Assembly: GCA_015057205.1 (NCBI GenBank)
Contig: SVEW01000043.1
Span: 1-16,857 of the forward strand
Origin: Lachnospiraceae bacterium
GTDB taxonomy: Bacteria; Bacillota; Clostridia; Lachnospirales; Lachnospiraceae
DNA: 16,857 bases
Direction: 5' to 3'
Shown here: positions 1-6,819 of the stretch, piece after piece
How positions within the stretch are numbered: position 1 is the first letter of the stretch
Layout: each line of letters begins with the position of its first letter
Notes under the pieces: model-generated
Told to the model about the DNA's origin: nothing
What the model saw: only the letters and a program-made list of their open reading frames with translations
The model's database searches: none
Position numbers and translations under genes: made by a program

Positions 1-1147
1 TTGAGAGCAATTGGGTGTCTCCCTGATAGACCGCGATTTTACAGTTCTTCTTTACGCCCGTTACACGGAAGCGCACCGTTACAGGCTCCTTCATTTCCTC
101 TACTGCAAGGTACGCAGGTACCGTATACCGCACACCCTCGCCCGCCAAAAGCGAAATCGGTTCGTCACAGACTTTCGTTTGTTCCTGCACGTACACGGCA
201 GCACTTTTTCCGGCCAGGGTAGCTTCCTGCGATACGAAGTCGACCAAATCATGAACATGAAGCACATTGCCGCACGCAAACACGCCGTCGATACTGGTGG
301 CGAGGCTCTGATCCACAATCGGTCCACCAGTTACAGGGTTGAGCCTAATTCCAGCTTTTTTGCTAAGTTCATTCTCCGGCAACAATCCCACTGACAAAAG
401 AAGCGTATCACATGTATACTGTTCTTCTGTTCCCGGAATCGGCTTGCCCTTCTCATCTACCTTGGCAAGCGTGATGCCTTCTACCCGCTCTTTCCCCTGA
501 ATGTCCACAACGGTATGTGACAATTTCAACGGGATGTCATAATCATCAAGGCACTGCACAATGTTTCGCTTCAATCCTCCGGAATATGGCATCAGTTCAG
601 CCACCACTTTTACCTTGGCTCCCTCTAACGTCATACGACGCGCCATAATCAGGCCAATGTCACCGGAACCTAAGATTACCACCTCTCTACCTGGCATCAA
701 CCCTTCCATGTTAACTAATCTCTGTGCCGTTCCCGCAGAATAAATTCCCGCCGGTCGGTATCCCGGAATATTCAGCGCTCCGCGACTTCGCTCGCGACAG
801 CCCATAGCCAACACCACTGCACTTGCTTCAATCTGAAAAAGTCCGTCCTCCCGATTCATGGCAGTAATTACTCGATCTTCCGATAAGTCTAGCACCATGG
901 TGTGTAATTTATAAGAAATCTTTCGTTCTTCTACCTGTTTGATAAAGCGGCCGGCATACTCCGGTCCTGTTAATTCTTCTTTGAAGGTATGCAGGCCAAA
1001 TCCGTTATGAATACACTGGTTCAAAATGCCTCCCAGCCGCTCATCTCTCTCCAATATCAAAATGTCGCGAAGACCGGCATCGTATGCCGCTACTGCGGCA
1101 GCAAGTCCAGCCGGACCACCACCGATAATTACCAAATCTTTCTTCAT
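1..1147 (-). CDS. FAD/NAD-dependent oxidoreductase, GlpA-module second subunit (3' end cut by window)
   Basis: The reading frame is open for 382 codons from the ATG at 1147 to the window edge, so the C-terminus is missing. An N-terminal FAD-binding Rossmann motif (GGGPAG, residues 9-14) is followed by LGGILNQCIHNGFG, then a second dinucleotide fold (VVILGSGDIG, about residue 150) and a late FAD-contact motif with CGNVLHVHD. This order is that of the thioredoxin-reductase/NADH-oxidase-like fold (COG0446). Relatives of this type usually sit directly after a GlpA-like dehydrogenase and before a small DUF1667 protein, and are thought to pass electrons from glycerol-3-phosphate or a similar substrate to NAD or another acceptor. 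The start is set by GGAGGT at 1153-1158, five bases upstream of the ATG. The upstream gene is the GlpA-like protein, separated by an inserted palindromic element. The fold is certain; the substrate is inferred. Confidence 0.88.
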   Translation of the reverse strand, partial: MKKDLVIIGGGPAGLAAAVAAYDAGLRDILILERDERLGGILNQCIHNGFGLHTFKEELTGPEYAGRFIKQVEERKISYKLHTMVLDLSEDRVITAMNREDGLFQIEASAVVLAMGCRERSRGALNIPGYRPAGIYSAGTAQRLVNMEGLMPGREVVILGSGDIGLIMARRMTLEGAKVKVVAELMPYSGGLKRNIVQCLDDYDIPLKLSHTVVDIQGKERVEGITLAKVDEKGKPIPGTEEQYTCDTLLLSVGLLPENELSKKAGIRLNPVTGGPIVDQSLATSIDGVFACGNVLHVHDLVDFVSQEATLAGKSAAVYVQEQTKVCDEPISLLAGEGVRYTVPAYLAVEEMKEPVTVRFRVTGVKKNCKIAVYQGDTQLLS

Positions 1148-1176
1148 CCTGCACCTCCTATTTGATCTTTCCTTTG

Positions 1177-1322
1177 TAGGTAATTGCGAAACTCTTATGC
1201 CACGAACGTGGCATGTTGAATTTGCATAAAAATCGTTCTCGCAAGTTCACTTGCAGAGACGATTTATTATGCAAATTGCTCATGCGGCATACGCCGCAGA
1301 GCAGTTTCGCAAATATCTAGGT
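1177..1322. repeat. 5-bp direct repeats TAGGT flanking the palindromic element
   Basis: TAGGT occurs at 1177-1181 and 1318-1322, on either side of the cloverleaf element. The copies are 141 bp apart, a multiple of three. A longer 11-bp match, TCTTTCCTTTG, also occurs on both sides (1166-1176 and 1322-1332). In the reconstructed empty site this becomes a short tandem repeat inside the coding sequence, reading KGKT then YKGKIK. The target duplication is an inference from sequence geometry. Confidence 0.5.
1182..1317. mobile_element. Small palindromic insertion element (MITE-like), cloverleaf fold
   Basis: The outer inverted repeat TTGCGAAACT (1184-1193) pairs with AGTTTCGCAA (1303-1312). Inside lie three further hairpins: ATGCCAC/GTGGCAT around GAAC (1197-1214), a long central arm with AATTTGCATAA/TTATGCAAATT at its base and GCAAG/CTTGC at its tip (1219-1277), and TGCGGC/GCCGCA around ATAC (1283-1298). 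Together they form a four-way junction. Direct repeats TAGGT flank it at 1177-1181 and 1318-1322. It carries no ORF. Excising it plus one repeat (141 bp) joins the 3' part of the upstream gene to a downstream in-frame remnant with its own stop. An alternative reading is a TA-duplicating (IS630/mariner-type) MITE, with TA at 1181-1182 and 1314-1315. A structured intercistronic RNA is also possible. I do not recognise the family. Confidence 0.6.
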
Positions 1323-2741
1323 CTTTCCTTTGATATATGTGGATGCAGGACCATTTTTGTACAGTTCTTCCATGCTTTGCCCCGTCTCTCTGGCTAGAAT
1401 CTCCAAGGTCTTCGGCAAACAAAATCCCGCCTGACATCTTCCCATTCCCGCACGCGTTCTTCGTTTGATACCGTCCACTGTCCGTGCTCCCAATGGTCGA
1501 TGAATCGCTTCCATAATCTCCCCTTCGCTAATTTCCTCGCATCGACATATGATATTTCCATACGCTGGGTTTTCCCGTATTTTCTTCTCTCTTTCCGCCC
1601 AGTCTAACGTCGCCATGCGGGTAACTGCCTTGCGTTCCCGAATCGCATTTGCTTTCGTTTTTGCCCCTAAATGAGTTTGCAAAAGCGCCGCCATATACTT
1701 TCCTATCGCCGGTGCGCTTGTAAGTCCCGGTGACTCAATCCCCACACAGTCAAAAAATCCCTTCGCATCCTTCGCCTCTCCTAAGATAAAATCTCCACCT
1801 CGCTCATGGGCCCGCAATCCTGCAAAACTGGTTATCACCTGTCGCATAGGAATGTCAGCCACATGTCGTCCGGATTTTTCCAGCACTTCTTTTAATCCTA
1901 CTCCGGTTGTGTTGGTTCCTTCTTTGTCTGCAACATCCACTGCATTTGGTCCCACTAACAGATTTCCGTGTGTCGTTGGTGCTACCAGCACTCCTTTTCC
2001 GGCCTTGGTCGGTAGTGAAAAAATCGTATGGGCCACATGCGCTCCCACTTCTTTATCTAATAAATAGTATTCGCCTTTGCGCGCTGTTATCTCATACTTC
2101 TCAGAAGATACCATATTGTGAATTTCGTCTGCATAGACCCCGGCCGCATTTATGATTGCTCTTGTTTGAATGTTTCCACAATTGGTAACAATATCATAGC
2201 CTTGTTGTTTTCGCATAATCGCCTCGACCTTCGTGTCAAACTGAAACTCCACACCATTCATCTTAGCGACTTCACCCATGCCGATAGTCAGTTCAAACGG
2301 ACAGACAATGGCTGCCGTTGGTGCATACAATCCATACAAAGCATCTTTGCTAATATTGGGCTCCATTTTTGCAATCTCTTCTTTATTTAAAAGGCGCAAC
2401 TGTTTCACACCATTCTTCTCTCCTTGTCGCAGCAATCGCTTCAACTCTTCTTTTCCATCTTCACGATTGGAAATTACCAACGATCCATTTTGTATATAAG
2501 GTATATCTAGTCGTTTGCACAACTCCTGCATCATGTCCGCACCTTCACGGTTCATCTTCGCCTTCATACTTCCCGGCTCTGCGTCATACCCTGCATGCAC
2601 AATTCCACTATTGGCCTTACTCGTCTGACAACAAACATCACTTTCTTTTTCTATTACTAATACGTTTGTATCTAAAAATGATACTTCCATAGCGCAGGCA
2701 CACCCTGTGACACCTGCACCGATAATTACTACATCATACAT
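1317..2741 (-). CDS. GlpA-like FAD-dependent oxidoreductase with C-terminal BFD-type [2Fe-2S] domain
   Basis: This is a DAO-fold flavoprotein of the glycerol-3-phosphate dehydrogenase / L-2-hydroxyglutarate oxidase-like group. The N-terminus has the dinucleotide-binding motif VVIIGAGVTG, followed by SKANSGIVHAGYD, a typical substrate/FAD region. The C-terminal domain has cysteines in a CxC (401, 403) and CxxxxC (438, 443) arrangement, counted from the upstream ATG at 2747, as in BFD-like [2Fe-2S] domains. It probably oxidises glycerol-3-phosphate or a related hydroxy acid and passes electrons to the next gene's product. Of two candidate starts, the ATG at 2747 touches the AGGT of its own ribosome binding site, while the ATG at 2741 lies 7 nt from it and gives MYDVVIIG, so 2741 is preferred. 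The HD gene's stop lies just upstream, implying coupled translation. The C-terminus appears trimmed by the adjacent insertion element (six residues lost). Confidence 0.87.
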   Translation of the reverse strand: MYDVVIIGAGVTGCACAMEVSFLDTNVLVIEKESDVCCQTSKANSGIVHAGYDAEPGSMKAKMNREGADMMQELCKRLDIPYIQNGSLVISNREDGKEELKRLLRQGEKNGVKQLRLLNKEEIAKMEPNISKDALYGLYAPTAAIVCPFELTIGMGEVAKMNGVEFQFDTKVEAIMRKQQGYDIVTNCGNIQTRAIINAAGVYADEIHNMVSSEKYEITARKGEYYLLDKEVGAHVAHTIFSLPTKAGKGVLVAPTTHGNLLVGPNAVDVADKEGTNTTGVGLKEVLEKSGRHVADIPMRQVITSFAGLRAHERGGDFILGEAKDAKGFFDCVGIESPGLTSAPAIGKYMAALLQTHLGAKTKANAIRERKAVTRMATLDWAEREKKIRENPAYGNIICRCEEISEGEIMEAIHRPLGARTVDGIKRRTRAGMGRCQAGFCLPKTLEILARETGQSMEELYKNGPASTYIKGKT

Positions 2742-2749
2742 TACCATAC

Positions 2750-3421
2750 CTACTTATCCATTTCATTAATACCCAAATCATATTTCATCTGTTCAACATA
2801 TATCCGCACTGCTTCTTGTTTTTCACGAAAGAATTTCGTTGCAATAGGCGTCACCATAGGCATATAATTCGGATTCCAATACCGAAGCGTTCGCTCTAGT
2901 GCCTCCCGGAATCCTCCCTCTCCCAAATAACCTGTTGCCATTGCATCCCACACAATGCGAAGCACACCTTCCTCATCTAACATATCCGCTTCCATTAAAA
3001 GCGTCAGTTCGGGTGTAGCTTCCCCATTAACAAGCATCTCTTTCCTAGAATGATTGCGGATCATCCACGCAATTTTTTGCATCTTCTCCTTATCGTCCCA
3101 GATGCCTCCTGTTTTCTGTTGTTGATAGGCCTCAAATATCTTCGCGCCTTCTTCCTGATGGGATTTATTTACGCCTTTCGAATAACCGACGTCATGAAAA
3201 ATAATAGCAAGTTCTAACATCTCATAATCTGCCTCTAAACAATCGCACAAAATTCTACTTGCCCACAGCATTACTCTCGTTGTATGTTGAAAACGAGAAC
3301 GGAAGGGGTAATCCGAAACCTCCCCACCGCCAAAACTATCAAATTTAGATTTTTCCAGTGTTTCCTTCACAAAGTTCCATTCCTCAGAGCGGTTCTCTTT
3401 GCTCAATGTCATAAAACCCAT
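2750..3421 (-). CDS. HD-domain metal-dependent phosphohydrolase
   Basis: The 223-residue protein shows the full metal-ligand set of the HD superfamily: His46 (FQHTTRV), His76-Asp77 (IIFHDVGY), His88, His124 (IRNHSRKE) and Asp146 (MEADMLDEEG). Such proteins hydrolyse phosphomono- or phosphodiesters, often of nucleotides, but the substrate cannot be read from this sequence. It has no RelA, GGDEF or other partner domain, no signal peptide and no membrane segment, so it is probably cytoplasmic. The ATG at 3421 has AGGGGG seven bases upstream. It is the first gene after a recognisable promoter and runs into the GlpA-like gene with almost no gap, so it is probably co-transcribed with the two oxidoreductases. 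That suggests, without proof, a housekeeping or regulatory role tied to that pathway. Confidence 0.85.
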   Translation of the reverse strand: MGFMTLSKENRSEEWNFVKETLEKSKFDSFGGGEVSDYPFRSRFQHTTRVMLWASRILCDCLEADYEMLELAIIFHDVGYSKGVNKSHQEEGAKIFEAYQQQKTGGIWDDKEKMQKIAWMIRNHSRKEMLVNGEATPELTLLMEADMLDEEGVLRIVWDAMATGYLGEGGFREALERTLRYWNPNYMPMVTPIATKFFREKQEAVRIYVEQMKYDLGINEMDK

Positions 3422-3451
3422 GGCTCGTCCCCCTATTATTATATTATTCCT

Positions 3452-3480
3452 ATTGTAACATTCTTAATGTCAGAAAACAA
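3452..3480 (-). promoter_or_regulatory. Sigma-A-type promoter for the HD/oxidoreductase operon
   Basis: On the minus strand a -35 box TTGTTT (3475-3480) and a -10 box TACAAT (3452-3457) are separated by exactly 17 bases, 31 bases before the HD gene start. The spacer region contains an imperfect 7-bp inverted repeat, TAACATT (3456-3462) and AATGTCA (3466-3472), which could be an operator. No other gene lies between this promoter and the terminator of the preceding operon. Confidence 0.65.
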
Positions 3481-3494
3481 CCCTTAAAGACAGC

Positions 3495-3525
3495 AAAAAA
3501 CCCTGCGTCCCAATTACGCAGGGTT
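3495..3525 (-). terminator. Rho-independent terminator of the nucleoside operon
   Basis: A perfect 10-bp stem, AACCCTGCGT (3499-3508) with ACGCAGGGTT (3516-3525), has a 7-nt loop and is followed on the minus strand by a run of T (3495-3500). It lies about 75 nt beyond the stop of the Crp/Fnr-type gene and separates the nucleoside operon from the HD/oxidoreductase operon. The rest of the 3422-3600 gap holds only the HD promoter. Confidence 0.9.
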
Positions 3526-3600
3526 CTTTGCTATTTGTGTGAAAAAACTATTATCGATAAACGCATCCAGTCTATTACCCAAGAATATCTAGTCCCAATC

Positions 3601-4326
3601 CTAGATATCTAATATTCTGGACACAGAGTCTTTCATTCGTTCATATTGTTGTCTACTGATAGTAATGCGATTACCGCGTCTACCTATCAGATCTTCTTCT
3701 TCCAGTCGCTTTACTGACCGGTTGATTGTCTTAACGCACAATCCGGATTCCTCCGCTAATTCCGTGCGTGTACTACTTGTTTCATATATTCCATTCTGAT
3801 TATATGCTTCATACTTCTGAGTCAGAAGCATCTTTAACCGTTCCACTCCCTGAAGGAATAAGAACGCTCTACCTTGTCGCGCCTCCGTTACAAGATATCC
3901 GGTAATGGCTTTACTTTCTTGCTTCAATGCCTTAATATCCGTATCAAGCCACTTCTTGAACTGCATCTTCGGAATAGCAATTACTGTACAAGGGGTAACT
4001 GCTTCTAAGGTTGTGCGATACTGATCTAAATCCATCACCACTTCCATTCCACCCATTGCATAGGTTCCCTCAAAATGCATAAAATCATACGCCACACCAT
4101 ATACGCGATAGTCGGTTGCTTTGATGGTACCTCGTGCCACGACATATACAGTTTCCACCGGAGCATTCTCTCGTACAAAAATCTGTCCACGCTCCAGTTC
4201 CTCAATCTTAAAGGAGTCCATCAGCCAAACCGGCGCCGTATGAAAATATTCTTCTAACTGTTCACGCTTTTCCTTATCAAGTTCATTCAGGAAAGGTAGC
4301 ACCTGGTACAAATACTTCTGTTCCAC
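3601..4326 (-). CDS. Crp/Fnr-family transcriptional regulator
   Basis: The 241-residue protein has the two-part layout of the family: an N-terminal cyclic-nucleotide-type beta-roll (about 15-130, with GQIFVRENAPVETVYVVARG), a long dimerisation helix, and a C-terminal winged helix (about 183-230). The recognition helix region reads LCVKTINRSVKRLEEEDLI. It keeps the Arg aligned with Crp Arg185 but has Val-Lys where Crp has Arg180-Glu181. The Fnr N-terminal Fe-S cysteines are absent and the cAMP-contact Arg-Ser motif is not seen, so the effector is unknown. The start is GTG at 4326 with GGAGGA nine bases upstream. It is the last gene of the deoB-to-here operon and is a natural candidate for its own regulator, perhaps sensing a nucleoside or nucleotide, but this is inference. 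Confidence 0.88.
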   Translation of the reverse strand: MEQKYLYQVLPFLNELDKEKREQLEEYFHTAPVWLMDSFKIEELERGQIFVRENAPVETVYVVARGTIKATDYRVYGVAYDFMHFEGTYAMGGMEVVMDLDQYRTTLEAVTPCTVIAIPKMQFKKWLDTDIKALKQESKAITGYLVTEARQGRAFLFLQGVERLKMLLTQKYEAYNQNGIYETSSTRTELAEESGLCVKTINRSVKRLEEEDLIGRRGNRITISRQQYERMKDSVSRILDI

Positions 4327-4340
4327 GCTATTGACTCCTC

Positions 4341-4979
4341 CTATTCTACCACTTTTTCCATGCGGGATGCAAGTCTTGTTACAAATTCTGATAATTTTTG
4401 GATAATTGGTCCCGCAATGAGTGCTGAAATTACTGTCACAACACCCAACTTTCCTCCTAGAAGGAAACCAATTGTCGTTATACTAATGTCATAAATTACT
4501 TTTGCCTTTTTGTAAGGCAATTTTAATTTATCCCCAATAAAAAGTGCAACGCCTGTCATCGGATCCACACCGATATTTACTGCAATGTAGATGGCCACTC
4601 CAAGAAAAATTAAAAAACAACCGATTACAACTGCAACAACACGCTGCCAAAATACTGCCTGTGAGAACACATGTAAATAAATCTTTGTCCCCACATCTAC
4701 AAAATTTCCATACGGAAGTAAATAAATTACAGTTCCGATGTTTACATACTGTCTTGCGATAAAAAGCAAAATTACCACAATGGTCAGGTTAACAATATTT
4801 GATGCAATTCCTAATTGTACCTGAGTTAATCCCAGAAAATTTCGAATTCCGTCATAAAAAATTCCAACCGGATCGTTCCCGAGATGCGCCATTGCATTAA
4901 ATGCAACGCCTACACCGACGAGGAAAATCCCCGCCAGTGCAGCGATACATTTTTTAAGCATAGGAATATGCTTATTCAT
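4341..4979 (-). CDS. YczE/YitT-type integral membrane protein
   Basis: The 212-residue protein is mostly hydrophobic with about five membrane segments (roughly 10-30, 53-75, 80-100, 110-135 and 160-195). It has the family features GVGVAFNAMAHLGNDPVG near the N-terminus and an internally similar GVAIYIAVNIGVDPMTG in the second half, suggesting a duplicated half. This matches the YczE/YyaS/YitT group of Firmicutes, whose transport or regulatory function is not established. It sits between the BMP lipoprotein gene and the Crp/Fnr-type regulator with gaps of 9 and 14 nt, so it belongs to the nucleoside operon. A role in export or sensing of a pathway intermediate is possible but not shown by the sequence. 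The ribosome binding site (TAGGTAGAA) is weak. Confidence 0.8.
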   Translation of the reverse strand: MNKHIPMLKKCIAALAGIFLVGVGVAFNAMAHLGNDPVGIFYDGIRNFLGLTQVQLGIASNIVNLTIVVILLFIARQYVNIGTVIYLLPYGNFVDVGTKIYLHVFSQAVFWQRVVAVVIGCFLIFLGVAIYIAVNIGVDPMTGVALFIGDKLKLPYKKAKVIYDISITTIGFLLGGKLGVVTVISALIAGPIIQKLSEFVTRLASRMEKVVE

Positions 4980-4988
4980 TTCTACCTA

Positions 4989-6113
4989 TTATTCTACGGT
5001 AAGTTTTACCTTAGTAAGCTTGCATGCTTTTGTTAAACCGGTTGCATCATCGGTTGTAGCGTCGGTAGGAATTTCAATTTCATTTGCAGCCAACTTCGCA
5101 TAGATTGCATCATAATCTGCCTGTTTGAAGTTAGACCATTTAGAGCTTGCCATTGGAAGTTCTACACCTTCTTTGGAAGCGTCCAAAGTGATGGACTGAC
5201 CACCTTCGAATTTGTTATCGTAGATTGTTCCAAGTGCATCATAAACAGATTTCTTTAAGTTCTTCATTGCAGAAGAAATAACTGTCTTAGATTCTGCAGC
5301 CTGGTCAACGTCAACACCGATTACCTGTGCTTTTGCTGTTTCAGCTGCTTTCATTACAGAGTTACCTGCTCCACCTGCTGCTGCGAAAATCAATTCTGCT
5401 CCATCTTTATACCAGGAAGAAGCCTGTGTATTGATTTCAGGTGTTGCTGCGAATCCGTTTACATAAGTATAACGTACGGTTACTTCACCATCTTTTAATC
5501 CTAATTCGTTAGCTGCATCTTCAGCTCCCTTTACGAAACCATATCCGTATCTCTTAACTGCAGGAACGGCTACACCACCCATGAATCCTAAGTTCTTGTA
5601 ACCATCTTTAACTGCTGCATAACCTGCAAGGTATCCTGCCTGCTGCTCAGCATAGAAAATAGATAATGTGTTTTCCTTGATATCAGGCTGTGCACCTTCT
5701 TTGTCTTCATGTGGTGCACCATCAATGATGATGAATTTTACATCCGGATATTGTGTCTGCATTTCAAATACAGGTACTTCAAATAAATATCCTGGACAAA
5801 CTACAGTTTTTGCTCCACCCTTTACTGCTAATGCGATGGCATCTTTGTAAGCCTCGTCAGACTGCTCAACCGGTTTGTAGTACTGATGAGCGATGTCATT
5901 CTCTTCTGCGTATTGAACAACACCTTCCCAAGCACCCTGGTTAAATGACTTATCGTCAATAGAACCCATATCGGTTACAAGAGCTAATTCATACTTGTCG
6001 CTCTTTCCGGACTTACCGGAATTCTTGTCATCGTTTGCTTTGTTTCCACCACATGCAACAAGTCCGAAGACCATAGTTGTTGCAAGAAGCATAGTTAATA
6101 GTTTTTTCTTCAT
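4989..6113 (-). CDS. bmpA: BMP-family nucleoside-binding lipoprotein of ABC importer
   Basis: The 374-residue protein begins with a lipoprotein signal peptide (MKKKLLTMLLATTMVFG) and a lipobox LVAC, giving lipidated Cys21, then a Gly/Asn/Lys/Ser-rich linker. The mature part has the BMP (Med/PnrA) features LVTDMGSIDDKSFNQGAWEG near residue 45, GFMGGVAVPAVKRYGYGFVKGA in the middle and the QVIGVDVDQ region. These are periplasmic-binding-type proteins that bind purine and pyrimidine nucleosides and hand them to NupOPQ-type permeases. The gene lies four genes after the permeases rather than first in the set. GGAGGAGAT precedes the ATG. A small hairpin with a T-rich tail sits in the short gap after deoC and might adjust its level relative to upstream genes. 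Confidence 0.93.
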   Translation of the reverse strand: MKKKLLTMLLATTMVFGLVACGGNKANDDKNSGKSGKSDKYELALVTDMGSIDDKSFNQGAWEGVVQYAEENDIAHQYYKPVEQSDEAYKDAIALAVKGGAKTVVCPGYLFEVPVFEMQTQYPDVKFIIIDGAPHEDKEGAQPDIKENTLSIFYAEQQAGYLAGYAAVKDGYKNLGFMGGVAVPAVKRYGYGFVKGAEDAANELGLKDGEVTVRYTYVNGFAATPEINTQASSWYKDGAELIFAAAGGAGNSVMKAAETAKAQVIGVDVDQAAESKTVISSAMKNLKKSVYDALGTIYDNKFEGGQSITLDASKEGVELPMASSKWSNFKQADYDAIYAKLAANEIEIPTDATTDDATGLTKACKLTKVKLTVE

Positions 6114-6128
6114 TGCTTATCTCCTCCG

Positions 6129-6153
6129 AAAAAATATTTGGGCATTAATACCC
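6129..6153 (-). other. Small hairpin with T-rich tail between deoC and bmpA
   Basis: On the minus strand GGGTA and TGCCC form a 5-bp stem (one G-T pair) around a TTAA loop (6140-6153), overlapping the deoC stop codon. It is followed by AAATATTTTTT (6129-6139). The stem is too short for an efficient terminator. It could act as a partial attenuator or an mRNA end-protecting structure upstream of the lipoprotein gene. Confidence 0.3.
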
Positions 6154-6810
6154 TGTTACCTCTTTGTTCTGTAACATATTAATTGCTGAACTTGTACCAA
6201 TTCGTTCGCAGCCCTCATTGATAAAGTTCTCCATATCAGAAACTGTCTTCACACCACCGGCAGCCTTCATCTTAACGTTCGGGCCAATGTGCTGTTTGAA
6301 CAGTTTGATATCCTCCATAGTTGCTCCTGCTGTACCAAATCCGGTAGAAGTCTTAATAAAATCAGCTCCCGCATTGGTAACAGCCTTACACATAGCGATT
6401 TTCTCATCTTCTGTTAAATAACAGGTTTCGATGATTACCTTCAGAATCTTGTCTCCGCAAGCTTCCTTCAATGTCTTAATTTCCTTCTCTACTGCCTCGA
6501 AGTCGCCATTTTTAACATCGGAAATGTTGACTACCATATCTACTTCAGAAACTCCGTCTGCAAGTGCCTGTTTAACTTCTGCCACTTTTGCCGGAGTGGT
6601 GCTGTATCCTAATGGGAATCCAACAACCGTACAAATGTTGATTTTGTCTCCATAAGTATCATGGATACGTTTAATGTAACAAGGTGGTACACATACCGAA
6701 GCAGTCTTGTACTCGATTGCTTCATCACATAATTTCTGAATGTCTGCCCAGGTAGCAAATGCCTTAAGCTGGGTATGGTCTACATGAGATAAAATTTCCT
6801 GCTGTGTCAT
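6145..6810 (-). CDS. deoC: Deoxyribose-phosphate aldolase
   Basis: This 221-residue class I aldolase splits 2-deoxyribose-5-phosphate into glyceraldehyde-3-phosphate and acetaldehyde, the last step of deoxynucleoside catabolism. The length is normal for the family. The visible active-site residues are Asp91 in DMVVNISD, Lys153 in FIKTSTGFG (the Schiff-base lysine) and Lys182 in KMKAAGGVK (the second lysine that lowers its pKa). The N-terminal SHVDHTQLKAFAT motif is also typical. AGGAGG lies directly before the ATG at 6810, and the stop of pdp lies 9 nt upstream, so the two are translated from one message. It works with Pdp, DeoD and DeoB encoded in the same region. Confidence 0.97.
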   Translation of the reverse strand: MTQQEILSHVDHTQLKAFATWADIQKLCDEAIEYKTASVCVPPCYIKRIHDTYGDKINICTVVGFPLGYSTTPAKVAEVKQALADGVSEVDMVVNISDVKNGDFEAVEKEIKTLKEACGDKILKVIIETCYLTEDEKIAMCKAVTNAGADFIKTSTGFGTAGATMEDIKLFKQHIGPNVKMKAAGGVKTVSDMENFINEGCERIGTSSAINMLQNKEVTGY

Positions 6811-6819
6811 AACGTCCTC

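Noticed and set aside
3456..3472. PrfA-box-like sequence (TAACA ... TGTCA) at the HD promoter
   Set aside because: PrfA-type boxes have 2 bases between the half-sites; here there are 7, so only a generic dyad is claimed.
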